A DNA stretch of 27,657 bases from an uncultured Bacteroidota bacterium. Its GTDB lineage: Bacteria > Bacteroidota > Rhodothermia > Rhodothermales > UBA10348. Shown one piece after another: positions 15,354 to 23,559 of this stretch (its first letter is position 1; each line of letters starts with the position of its first letter). Under the pieces are notes generated by a model. It was given only the letters and a program-made list of their open reading frames with translations, was not told the origin of the DNA and ran no database searches. The DNA is taken from contig CALBJU010000326.1 of assembly GCA_937893205.1 (NCBI GenBank), positions 1-27,657 on the forward strand, read 5' to 3'. A program made the translations under genes and the position numbers.

Positions 15354-15935
15354 ATGGGATCAGATGGCGCCCCTCAGGAGGGATTTCTGACAACAACGGT
15401 CGATACGGTCGTCAACTGGGCGCGGTCCAACTCGCTCATGCCGATGCCCATGGGGCTCGCATGCTGCGCCATCGAGATGATGGCCTTCGCCGCACCGAAG
15501 TATGATGTGGCTCGTTTCGGAAGCGAAGCAATGCGATTTTCTCCCCGCCAGGCTGACCTCATGATTGTGGCGGGCTGGGTCAGCTACAAGATGGCTCACA
15601 CGATCCGCAGAGTGTGGGACCAGATGGCAGACCCCAAATGGTGCATTGCCATGGGGGCGTGCGCATCTACAGGTGGCATGCACAGGTGTTACGGTGTCGT
15701 TCAGGGATTGGATAACTTCCTTCCGGTCGACGTCTACATTCCCGGCTGCCCTCCGCGGCCAGAAGCGGTCATGCACGCGTTAATGGACATCCAGGAAAAG
15801 ATTCGAAACGAGTACTCGGTTGCGCAGGACGGTATTTTTGGGAAAGAGCAGCCAGATATTGCGCCGCGCAAGCCCTCGATCGTTACCCCGGACGGTAAGG
15901 ACACCATCAGCCCGAGCGGCCTGTATACCCAGTAA
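15354..15935 (+). CDS. nuoB: NADH-quinone oxidoreductase subunit B
   Basis: 193 residues. NuoB carries cluster N2, the last iron-sulfur centre that reduces quinone. The tandem-Cys motif GLACCAIEMM (C37, C38), GACASTGG (C103) and PGCPPRPEAV (C132) supply the four N2 ligands. The short N-terminus (no 40-60 residue extension) and the polar C-terminal tail after about residue 155 are variable parts of the family. Peripheral arm, cytoplasmic face of the membrane. nuoC starts 5 bases after the stop, indicating translational coupling. Confidence 0.97.
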   Translation: MGSDGAPQEGFLTTTVDTVVNWARSNSLMPMPMGLACCAIEMMAFAAPKYDVARFGSEAMRFSPRQADLMIVAGWVSYKMAHTIRRVWDQMADPKWCIAMGACASTGGMHRCYGVVQGLDNFLPVDVYIPGCPPRPEAVMHALMDIQEKIRNEYSVAQDGIFGKEQPDIAPRKPSIVTPDGKDTISPSGLYTQ

Positions 15936-15940
15936 AATCC

Positions 15941-16630
15941 ATGCCGCAACACGACAGAACATCTCAGTCGCCGAGCACGCTTCCGTTCAATTTCGTTCCG
16001 CAGGAGCCCGAGACTGCCGTCGAGAATAATCCGCACGAGAAGGCCACGACCCAGGTCGACACCGTCATCAGCGCCCTCGAAAAAGAGTTCACGGATGCAA
16101 TTGGAGAAACCGTCGTGTATGCGGGCGAGCGCACGGTTCGCGTTGACGCCAGCCGCATCGTAGATGTCTGCGTCTTCTTGAAAGACAAACAGGGATTCAA
16201 CTACCTGGCTGATCTAGGCGGTATCGATCGGTTCACCGAGGATGATCGGTACGAAATATTTTACAATCTGGTCGATCTGAACGATTCAAAACGAATCCGC
16301 CTCGTCATCCGCCTCGATGAAGAAAAGCTGAGCGTGTCCACTCTGACCGGCGTCTATCCCGCAGCAAACTGGAACGAGCGCGAGTGCTACGACATGTTCG
16401 GCATCACATTCGATGGTCACCCGGACATGCGGCGGATGTTCATGCCCGAAGATTTCGAATATTTTCCCCTCAGGAAGGAGTTTCCCCTTCTTGGAGTTCC
16501 GGGTTCGCTTCCACTGCCTCCTCAGGAGCCAACCGGTGAACTCACCATGGATCCGTTCCCGGCCGCGCATGGCAGCAAGCCGCCGAAGAGCTTCGAAGAA
16601 GTTCAAACTACCGATGGGGATGAGGGATAG
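15941..16630 (+). CDS. nuoC: NADH-quinone oxidoreductase subunit C
   Basis: 229 residues, the 30 kDa peripheral-arm subunit. The family signature is WNERECYDMFGITFDGHPDM, followed by RRMFMPEDFEYFPLRKEFPL. The first 40 residues are polar and look disordered. nuoC is not fused to nuoD, unlike in E. coli. It carries no cofactor and helps form the connection between the N2 cluster and the quinone site. It is separated from nuoB by 5 and from nuoD by 6 bases. Confidence 0.96.
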   Translation: MPQHDRTSQSPSTLPFNFVPQEPETAVENNPHEKATTQVDTVISALEKEFTDAIGETVVYAGERTVRVDASRIVDVCVFLKDKQGFNYLADLGGIDRFTEDDRYEIFYNLVDLNDSKRIRLVIRLDEEKLSVSTLTGVYPAANWNERECYDMFGITFDGHPDMRRMFMPEDFEYFPLRKEFPLLGVPGSLPLPPQEPTGELTMDPFPAAHGSKPPKSFEEVQTTDGDEG

Positions 16631-16636
16631 GCGGAT

Positions 16637-17953
16637 ATGAGCATTATCAACGATACCGATTTCAAGGAAACGCTGAAGTTCTGGCCCCGCCACAACGAAG
16701 CCATCTATCGTCGTCTGGAGAGCAAACACTCCTGGATTGAAAAGACATCATCTGGAGACGGCTCCCCGGTCGATGCGCTGGAACAGGAAATGGTGCTGAA
16801 TATCGGCCCGCAGCATCCAGCCACCCACGGGGTTCTTCGATGTGTGGTAAAACTGGACGGCGAGACGATCAAAAAGTGCGTTGTCGATATCGGATATCTT
16901 CATCGCGGCATCGAGAAAATTGCGGAGAATAAATCCTACCAGGAGTTCATGCCCTATACGGACCGCATGGACTATCTCTCGCCCTACTCAAATAATGTCG
17001 CGTGGTGCCTGGCCGTGGAGAAGTTGGCCGGCATAGAGATTCCCGACCGCGCTCAGTGGATTCGCATGATGATGAGCGAGGTCGCCCGCATTTCGTCCCA
17101 TCTCCTATGGATGGGAGTCGGCCTCATGGATGCCGGCGCGGTCTCAGTATTTCTGTGGACTTTTCAGGCTCGCGAGGACATTTACGCCATTTTTGATGAG
17201 GTTGCAGGCGCCCGCCTGACCGTGTCCCATAGCCGAATCGGAGGCGTGGCAACGGACATCAACGACGTAGGCTTTAATCTCATCAAAGACTTCGCCGAGA
17301 AATTCCCCGCTTCACTCGCAGGCTGGGAGAAGCTGCTCAACAGAAATAGAATCTGGATCGATCGAAACATCGGTATCGGTTACATGAGTGCCGAAGACGT
17401 TGTGGCTGCCGGGATGACCGGTCCGAACCTTCGAGGCTCCGGTATAGCGCACGACATCAGGCGCTTCGAGCCCTACCTCAAATACGATGAGGTGGACTTC
17501 AATATTCCGATTCGGACCGAAGGAGACGCTCTCGCACGCTATTTCGTCCGTCTGGACGAGATGAAGGAGAGCATTAAAATTATCCGACAGTGTCTCGAGA
17601 AACTCGAGACCATTCAGGGACCCGTCCGCGTAGAGGATGCCAAGCGCGCATACCCTTCCAAGAACGATGTTTACTACTCCATGGAAGGCCTGATTCACGA
17701 CTTCATGTACACCGATACCGGCGTGAGCCCGCCTAAGGGCGCCGCGGCCTATCACGCCATCGAAGCCCCCAAAGGCGAGCTGGGATTCTATCTGCAATCG
17801 GACGGAACAGGTACTCCGTGGCGGGCAAAGATGAATTCTCCAAGCTTCTCCAATCTACAGGCACTCGAAACGATGATGGAAGGCGCCCAGATGGGAGATA
17901 TGGTCATCATGATCGGAACGATTGATCCGGTTCTTGGAGAAGCCGACAAATAG
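16637..17953 (+). CDS. nuoD: NADH-quinone oxidoreductase subunit D
   Basis: 438 residues, the 49 kDa subunit related to [NiFe]-hydrogenase large subunits, forming most of the quinone-binding pocket. The conserved NIGPQHPATHG (55-65) contains the His loop near quinone. The conserved block GYLHRGIEKIAENKSYQEFM follows, and the C-terminus GTIDPVLGEADK is a version of the usual SIDxVLGExDR ending. The first about 45 residues are extra. Spacing to nuoE is 7 bases. Confidence 0.97.
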   Translation: MSIINDTDFKETLKFWPRHNEAIYRRLESKHSWIEKTSSGDGSPVDALEQEMVLNIGPQHPATHGVLRCVVKLDGETIKKCVVDIGYLHRGIEKIAENKSYQEFMPYTDRMDYLSPYSNNVAWCLAVEKLAGIEIPDRAQWIRMMMSEVARISSHLLWMGVGLMDAGAVSVFLWTFQAREDIYAIFDEVAGARLTVSHSRIGGVATDINDVGFNLIKDFAEKFPASLAGWEKLLNRNRIWIDRNIGIGYMSAEDVVAAGMTGPNLRGSGIAHDIRRFEPYLKYDEVDFNIPIRTEGDALARYFVRLDEMKESIKIIRQCLEKLETIQGPVRVEDAKRAYPSKNDVYYSMEGLIHDFMYTDTGVSPPKGAAAYHAIEAPKGELGFYLQSDGTGTPWRAKMNSPSFSNLQALETMMEGAQMGDMVIMIGTIDPVLGEADK

Positions 17954-17960
17954 ATTCTAT

Positions 17961-18635
17961 ATGGCCGATTTTATAAAAAATCCTGTAGTTGATCTGCTAG
18001 ACCGAAACCCGGAGCCCGTGTTCTCGGGAAAGGATCTCTCTTTTTCAAAGGATGAAAAAGCGCAGATCATGAAATGGGTTTCGAGTTATCCCTCCAAAGA
18101 AGGGGCGGTGATGCACGGCCTCTGGCTGGCGCAGGAGAAATTCGGGTTTTTACCACCGGAGGTCATCCAACTGGTCGCTGACGAAATTGGAATGCCCTAT
18201 GCGGACACGTACGGGGTAGCCACTTTCTACACACAGTACTTCAAGGAAAAGAAAGGCGACTACGTCCTCGATGTATGCACCTGTTTTTCCTGCCAGTTGT
18301 GTGGCGGTTATGACATACTCCATTATCTCGAAGATAAACTGGGTATTCATAAGGGCGAGACGACTGCCGATGGAATGTTCACCATTCAAGAAGCGGAATG
18401 CCTCGGAGCGTGCGGCTCGGCTCCGATGCTGCAGGTCACCAATGGTCCGTACGTAAACCATTTGACCCCGGAGAAAATCGACGCGCTAGTAGATGCGCTG
18501 CGCGATGGGAAGATGCCGGAATTCGAGTCCGTTACTCTACCCCAGGATGAAGACGAACTGGGAGGCAACAGAAGAACGGACGTTTCCCTCACACCGACCT
18601 ACGGGGTTTGCCCTGTCAGTGAAACCCTGAGCTGA
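17961..18635 (+). CDS. nuoE: NADH-quinone oxidoreductase subunit E
   Basis: 224 residues from the ATG at 17961, which directly follows the nuoD stop; an upstream in-frame ATG at 17922 lies inside nuoD. NuoE is the 24 kDa thioredoxin-like subunit that binds [2Fe-2S] cluster N1a. Ligands are C106 and C111 (VCTCFSCQLCGG) and C147 and C151 (AECLGACGSAP). The usual Asn after the first Cys is itself Cys here (C108), and C114 is another extra Cys close to the cluster. A tail of about 40 residues after about 185, ending in TYGVCPVSETLS, exceeds the common length of 160-180 residues. Confidence 0.95.
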   Translation: MADFIKNPVVDLLDRNPEPVFSGKDLSFSKDEKAQIMKWVSSYPSKEGAVMHGLWLAQEKFGFLPPEVIQLVADEIGMPYADTYGVATFYTQYFKEKKGDYVLDVCTCFSCQLCGGYDILHYLEDKLGIHKGETTADGMFTIQEAECLGACGSAPMLQVTNGPYVNHLTPEKIDALVDALRDGKMPEFESVTLPQDEDELGGNRRTDVSLTPTYGVCPVSETLS

Positions 18636-18642
18636 ACACCCT

Positions 18643-19965
18643 ATGGAAACCCAAAGCAAAGCAGGAGATTGGCGGGCGTTCAAGCGTGTACTGATGCCGC
18701 CCGTAAAAGACCTCCACAAACTGGAGGTCTACGAGGAGCACGAAGGGTACGCCGCCCTACGAGAGGTGTTGACCACGGATAAGTGGGACCCGACCTCCGT
18801 AACCAATGAGATGAAGAAGAGCGGCCTGAAAGGTCGAGGTGGAGCTGGATTTCCGACCGGCCTTAAATGGAGTTTCATGCCTCCGGTTGACCCCGACATT
18901 CCGCGTTTTCTGTGTTGCAATGGCGACGAGTCTGAGCCGGGTACATTCAAGGATCGCCAGCTGATGGAGTACAATCCACACCTGGTTCTTGAAGGTATGC
19001 TGATCGCTGCCTACGCCATGTCCATCAAGACTGCCTTCTTGTATATCCGCGGCGAGTTTGCCGACTGGATTACTCTAATGGAAGGCGAGCTGGAGAAAGC
19101 ATACGCGAAAGGCTATGTGGGACAAGATATTATGGGTTCCGGCTTTTCATGCGAAATCGTCATCCACAAGGGAGCAGGCGCCTACATTTGCGGCGAAGAG
19201 TCCAGCCTGATGGAATCGCTGGAGGGAAAACGAGCCTACCCCCGCATCAAACCACCGTTTCCAGCCCAAAAGGGTGTCTGGGGCTATCCGACGACGATCA
19301 ACAACGTGGAATCGCTTGCGTGTGCCCCATTGATCATTAGAAATGGTGGAGACTGGTATGCAGGGATCGGAGCCGAAGCGCATCCCGGACCCGTGCTGTA
19401 CGGCATTTCCGGTCATGTGAATCGTCCAGGAGTGTATGAGTATCCAACAGGTATGCTCATTACAGATCTCATCTATGAGGTGGCTGGCGGAATGCGCGGC
19501 GGCAAAAAACTCAAAGCACTCATTCCCGGCGGATCTTCGACCCCCATCCTGCGCGCCGACATGATCGAAGGCCTCACCATGGATGCCAATTCGCTTCGCG
19601 ATGCGGGCTCGATGATGGGTACCAGTGGAATGTTGATCATGGACGAAGACACCGACATCGTGGCATGGCTAAGAAGAATCACACACTTCTATCACCACGA
19701 AAGCTGTGGGCAGTGCACGCCGTGCCGAGAAGGAACAGGATGGCTGGAAAACATCGTTACGCGAATCGATGAAGGCGAGGGCAATTTTCGCGATCTGGAC
19801 CTGCTCCTCGATCTGTGCACGCAGATGGAGGGAAGAACCGTATGCGCACTCGCCGATGCGGCGGCCTGGCCCGTCAGATATACTATTGATCGATTTAGAG
19901 ACGAATTCGAAGCGCGCTGTCGTCCGTCGCTCATACCATCGGGCGGAGTACTTGAAAACGCATAA
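18643..19965 (+). CDS. nuoF: NADH-quinone oxidoreductase subunit F
   Basis: 440 residues, the 51 kDa catalytic subunit that oxidises NADH via FMN and cluster N3. The NADH/FMN loop is GRGGAGFPTGLKW (64-76), followed by NGDESEPGTFKD (93-104) and GAGAYICGEESSLMESLEG. Cluster N3 ligands are C355, C358 and C361 (ESCGQCTPCREGTGW) and C401 (TVCALAD). Full length with nothing missing. It follows nuoE by 7 bases, and the nuoE-F-G order is the standard NADH-dehydrogenase module. Confidence 0.98.
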   Translation: METQSKAGDWRAFKRVLMPPVKDLHKLEVYEEHEGYAALREVLTTDKWDPTSVTNEMKKSGLKGRGGAGFPTGLKWSFMPPVDPDIPRFLCCNGDESEPGTFKDRQLMEYNPHLVLEGMLIAAYAMSIKTAFLYIRGEFADWITLMEGELEKAYAKGYVGQDIMGSGFSCEIVIHKGAGAYICGEESSLMESLEGKRAYPRIKPPFPAQKGVWGYPTTINNVESLACAPLIIRNGGDWYAGIGAEAHPGPVLYGISGHVNRPGVYEYPTGMLITDLIYEVAGGMRGGKKLKALIPGGSSTPILRADMIEGLTMDANSLRDAGSMMGTSGMLIMDEDTDIVAWLRRITHFYHHESCGQCTPCREGTGWLENIVTRIDEGEGNFRDLDLLLDLCTQMEGRTVCALADAAAWPVRYTIDRFRDEFEARCRPSLIPSGGVLENA

Positions 19966-19975
19966 TTAGACTGAT

Positions 19976-21694
19976 ATGCCGACAATCACCATTGATAACC
20001 AGAACTATGAATTTGAGGGCCGCCCGAGGCTACTCCAGTTCTGCCTGGATAATGGCGTCGATCTGCCTCATTTCTGCTACCATCCATCGATGTCCGCTCC
20101 GGCCAACTGCCGGCAGTGTCTGGTAGATGTGGGCATGCCGCAGATGAACCGCGAGACACGGGAATCCAATCTGGACGATGACGGAAATCCGATCATCCAA
20201 TTCATGCCCAAGCTGCAGACCAGTTGCTCTATGGACATGACCGATGGCATGGTGGTCAAGACCCATTGCTCGAGTGATGCGGTAGTCCGTGCGCAGAAAG
20301 ACACGCTTGAATTTCTGCTCATCAATCACCCGCTCGATTGCCCAATCTGCGATCAGGCCGGTCATTGTCCTCTTCAGAATCAGGCTTACAAACATGGACC
20401 CGAAAGTTCGCGGTTTGAATTCCAGAAGGTGCATAAACCCAAGCACGTCGATCTCGGCCCGAACGTCGTCCTCGACGCCGAGCGGTGTATCAACTGCACC
20501 CGGTGCATACGATTTACCAGCGAGATCTCGAAGAGCAACCAGCTTACCATCATCGAGCGCGGCGTCAAGAATTATCCAATGACCCCCCCGGGGATTGAGT
20601 TTGACGATCCCTACTCGATGAACGTGATCGATATCTGCCCGGTGGGAGCGCTCACGTCGAAGGAGCATCGATTCGGCGCCAGAGTCTGGGAGATGAGCAA
20701 GACAGCCTCGATTTCAACCGTCGGTTCGAAGGGCTCCAATTGTTACTACTGGGTCAAGGACAATCAGATCATGAAGGTTACTCCACGGACCAACATGAGT
20801 GTGAACGAATACTGGCTGTCGGACGAAGAGCGTCTCGACTGTGACCGGTTTAATAAAAATCGACCTACGGGGCCGACTGTTGAAAATGCAGAGGTGTCGT
20901 GGGAAATGGCCTACAAGGCCGCTTCAGATTGCCTGACCGGAATCGACGGAAGCAGGGCCCTGTTCGTTGGATCGGCGTATGCGACGGTGGAGGACAATTA
21001 TTTGTTGACGAAACTGGCTACGGCTGTCGGCGCTCCGACCCCTGTCTACCTTGCTCACGTGGAAGAAGGGCACGCAGACGGCTGGCTCAAGACCGATGAT
21101 CGCGCCCCGAACTCACAGGGCTGCGAACGATTGGGCCTTCACGCCGCAGATGTAAAGGAGCTGAAGGCCAGAATTACCGGCGGCGAAGTAGATGTGTTGT
21201 ACGTGTTGGAGGATGATATTGTCGCTGCAGGTGTATGCACGGCGAAGCAGCTGAAGAAGGTGAAAGTGATTCTGCACCACTACCACACAACCAACCAAAC
21301 GCTACCGGCTGCCGATGTAGCCCTTCCGGCTGCCATGGCTGTGGAAACGGTGGGGTCGTTCGTGAACGGCGACCTCCGCGCGCAGCGCCTTCGTCCCGCA
21401 AAATCGATCGCCGGCGTAAACCGCACCCTTTCCATGGAAATCGGCAAGTGCCGCGCCGACGCGCACGGAACGCCATTTGACAAATGGTATAACGAATCCA
21501 ATCTGGTGAATTGCCAGCCTGGGTGGGTATCGATTCCGGAAATCGCATCACGGCTCGGCCACGAAATGCAGTACAAAGGCCCGCGCAACATCATGGCAGA
21601 ACTGGCTGAATCAGACAGTGGCTTCACCGGAGCGACCTATGAAGCAATGGGCGAATTTGGAGTCAGTCTCGAACCAATTGGCGTAACGGCCTGA
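19976..21694 (+). CDS. nuoG: NADH-quinone oxidoreductase subunit G, short form
   Basis: 572 residues, clearly shorter than the roughly 780-910 of Thermus or E. coli NuoG. The N-terminal iron-sulfur part is complete: [2Fe-2S] N1b ligands C34, C45, C48 and C84; N5 ligands H118, C122, C125 and C131 (HPLDCPICDQAGHC); N4 ligands C171, C174, C177 and C221 (CINCTRC, DICPVGA). The following molybdopterin-oxidoreductase-like region (about 235-560) is shrunken. Where the optional CxxCxxxC of cluster N7 would be, only one Cys remains (GSKGSNCYYW), so N7 should be absent. It carries electrons from NuoF towards NuoI. nuoH follows after 20 bases. Confidence 0.94.
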   Translation: MPTITIDNQNYEFEGRPRLLQFCLDNGVDLPHFCYHPSMSAPANCRQCLVDVGMPQMNRETRESNLDDDGNPIIQFMPKLQTSCSMDMTDGMVVKTHCSSDAVVRAQKDTLEFLLINHPLDCPICDQAGHCPLQNQAYKHGPESSRFEFQKVHKPKHVDLGPNVVLDAERCINCTRCIRFTSEISKSNQLTIIERGVKNYPMTPPGIEFDDPYSMNVIDICPVGALTSKEHRFGARVWEMSKTASISTVGSKGSNCYYWVKDNQIMKVTPRTNMSVNEYWLSDEERLDCDRFNKNRPTGPTVENAEVSWEMAYKAASDCLTGIDGSRALFVGSAYATVEDNYLLTKLATAVGAPTPVYLAHVEEGHADGWLKTDDRAPNSQGCERLGLHAADVKELKARITGGEVDVLYVLEDDIVAAGVCTAKQLKKVKVILHHYHTTNQTLPAADVALPAAMAVETVGSFVNGDLRAQRLRPAKSIAGVNRTLSMEIGKCRADAHGTPFDKWYNESNLVNCQPGWVSIPEIASRLGHEMQYKGPRNIMAELAESDSGFTGATYEAMGEFGVSLEPIGVTA

Positions 21695-21714
21695 TATAGT
21701 CTACCGAAAGGAAT

Positions 21715-22740
21715 ATGAATCTCGCCTGGTATTGGACAGCATTGATTGCCTTCGGAATCGTCAACTTCCTGTTGATTTCCGCATCCGTTCTGGTGTATGC
21801 CGAGCGAAAGGTGTCGGGATACATGCAAAATCGGCCTGGTCCGAACAGAGTGGGTCCTTTTGGATTCCTCCAGCCATTTGCCGACGTGTTGAAGCTGGTC
21901 TTCAAAGAGAACATCGTACCCACCGCGGCCAATTCATTCGTGCATTCCCTGGCCCCCATGCTGATGGTGGTGATCGCCATGGCGTCGGGCGCGCTCATTC
22001 CTTTCGCCCGCGGCGTGGTAATTGCAGACATGGCAGTGAGCGTACTGGTTCTGCTCGCGCTGACTTCAATCTCCGTGTATGGCGTGACGCTGGCGGGATG
22101 GAGTTCAAATAACAAATACTCGCTGTTGGGCGGTCTTCGCTCCTCCGCCCAGATGATATCCTATGAGCTCTCGATGGGACTGGCGGTGCTGTCGGTGGTC
22201 CTCATCTCCAGCTCGCTGAACATGGTAACGATCGTTGAAGACCAGGGCGGTGGATATGGCATCTTCGCGTGGAACGTCTTTCGCAATCCAATAGGGTGCA
22301 TACTGTTCATCGTCACGGCGTTCGCCGAAACAAACCGGGCTCCCTTCGATCTTCCGGAGGCCGAGCAGGAATTGGTTGGTGGCTACCACACCGAATACTC
22401 GGGAATGAAGTTCGGCATGTTCTTCCTGGCCGAGTATGTCAACTTCTTCATCGCTTCTTTCGTGATCGTCACGCTGTTTTTTGGGGGATATCTGCTTCCC
22501 TTCGAGTCGGTCCTGCTCGCTCAATTCCCGGGTCTTGAAGATTCGATTCTATTGATGATCATGCAGATTGGTACGGTTGTTCTCAAAGCTTCATTCTTCG
22601 CCTACCTCTTCATCTGGGTTCGTTGGACGCTGCCCCGCTTTAAGTATCAGCAGCTCATGACACTCGGCTGGAAGTACCTCCTCCCGATTTCTCTCGTGAA
22701 TGCTTTACTCGTGGCCATCGGGGTCATCATCTTCTCGTAA
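21715..22740 (+). CDS. nuoH: NADH-quinone oxidoreductase subunit H
   Basis: 341 residues, an eight-helix membrane subunit (ND1 family) that forms the quinone access tunnel and links it to the proton pumps. Hallmarks are YAERKVSGYMQNRPGPNRVG near the N-terminus and the acidic loop ETNRAPFDLPEAEQELVGGY. An AAAGGA Shine-Dalgarno precedes the ATG. It is the last nuo gene in the window: the next gene is rpe, not nuoI, so nuoI-N must lie elsewhere. Confidence 0.97.
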   Translation: MNLAWYWTALIAFGIVNFLLISASVLVYAERKVSGYMQNRPGPNRVGPFGFLQPFADVLKLVFKENIVPTAANSFVHSLAPMLMVVIAMASGALIPFARGVVIADMAVSVLVLLALTSISVYGVTLAGWSSNNKYSLLGGLRSSAQMISYELSMGLAVLSVVLISSSLNMVTIVEDQGGGYGIFAWNVFRNPIGCILFIVTAFAETNRAPFDLPEAEQELVGGYHTEYSGMKFGMFFLAEYVNFFIASFVIVTLFFGGYLLPFESVLLAQFPGLEDSILLMIMQIGTVVLKASFFAYLFIWVRWTLPRFKYQQLMTLGWKYLLPISLVNALLVAIGVIIFS

Positions 22741-22774
22741 CTCCCAGTTTAATAATCCAATTCCGGCCGCTCCC

Positions 22775-23437
22775 ATGCCCATTCTATCTCCCAGTATTCT
22801 TTCGGCTGACTTCGCACGGCTGGGAGATCACTGTCGGGAAGCACTGGGTGCTGGGGCCAAGTGGTTGCACATCGATGTGATGGACGGGCACTTCGTGCCG
22901 AACATCACGATTGGGCCGCTCATCGTGAAGGCGCTCCGGCCATTGGCCGACGAAACTGGTGCCGTTCTCGATGTCCATCTGATGATTGAAAATCCGGATG
23001 ATTACGTCGAAGCATTTGCCGACGCCGGCGCCGACATCATCACGGTTCACGTCGAAGCCGCCACCCACCTGCACCGCACCATCCAGGCCATCCGCGCCGC
23101 CGGCGCGCGCCCAGGAGTGACCCTGAATCCAGCCACTCCCCTCTCCAGCCTCGAAGAAATCCTGCCAGAAATCGACCTCGCACTCATCATGTCGGTCAAC
23201 CCCGGATTTGGCGGACAGTCCTACATCGAGGCCAGCACCGACAAGATTCGCCGCCTTCGCGGCATGCTCGACGCAATCGGCTCTTCCGCGCACCTGGAAG
23301 TGGATGGCGGCGTGAAAGCCACCAATGTTGCCGAAGTGACGGGCGCTGGCGCAGATGTCATCGTGGCTGGCAGCGCCGTATTTGGCGGATCCGGCTCAGT
23401 CACAGACAACGTAGCCGCCATCACCAGCGCGTGGTAG
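22775..23437 (+). CDS. rpe: Ribulose-phosphate 3-epimerase
   Basis: 220 residues from the ATG at 22775 (an in-frame ATG at 22700 is inside nuoH). Rpe interconverts ribulose 5-phosphate and xylulose 5-phosphate in the pentose phosphate pathway. It has the conserved start PILSPSILSADFARLG, metal/catalytic residues in LHIDVMDGHFVPN (H32, D34), H68 (DVHLM), the phosphate region SVNPGFGGQSY, and D177 in EVDGGV. It lies 34 bases behind nuoH with no terminator between, so it is probably read from the nuo promoter, an unusual partner with no direct functional link to complex I. Confidence 0.96.
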   Translation: MPILSPSILSADFARLGDHCREALGAGAKWLHIDVMDGHFVPNITIGPLIVKALRPLADETGAVLDVHLMIENPDDYVEAFADAGADIITVHVEAATHLHRTIQAIRAAGARPGVTLNPATPLSSLEEILPEIDLALIMSVNPGFGGQSYIEASTDKIRRLRGMLDAIGSSAHLEVDGGVKATNVAEVTGAGADVIVAGSAVFGGSGSVTDNVAAITSAW

Positions 23438-23472
23438 TTGCTACGTCTTTCCAGGGTCTGAACGACCTCAAA

Positions 23473-23559
23473 GGAGGGCACTCACGGTTGCCCCTCGGAA
23501 CCGGTTTTGAGTCTTTCGGTCCAATCTGCTGGGTTTTCCTGAATACCAGGCCATGTTAG
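23473..23559 (+). promoter_or_regulatory. Possible leader ORF and hairpin before the M23-like gene
   Basis: The strongest Shine-Dalgarno in this region, AAGGAGGG (23471-23478), does not serve the ATG at 23553, which is 75 bases away. It precedes a TTG at 23488 that opens a 23-codon frame whose TAG (23557-23559) overlaps the ATG of the next gene. The GGGCA of the Shine-Dalgarno stretch (23476-23480) can pair with TGCCC (23489-23493), hiding the site in a hairpin. This may be a translational-coupling leader or chance. Confidence 0.3.
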
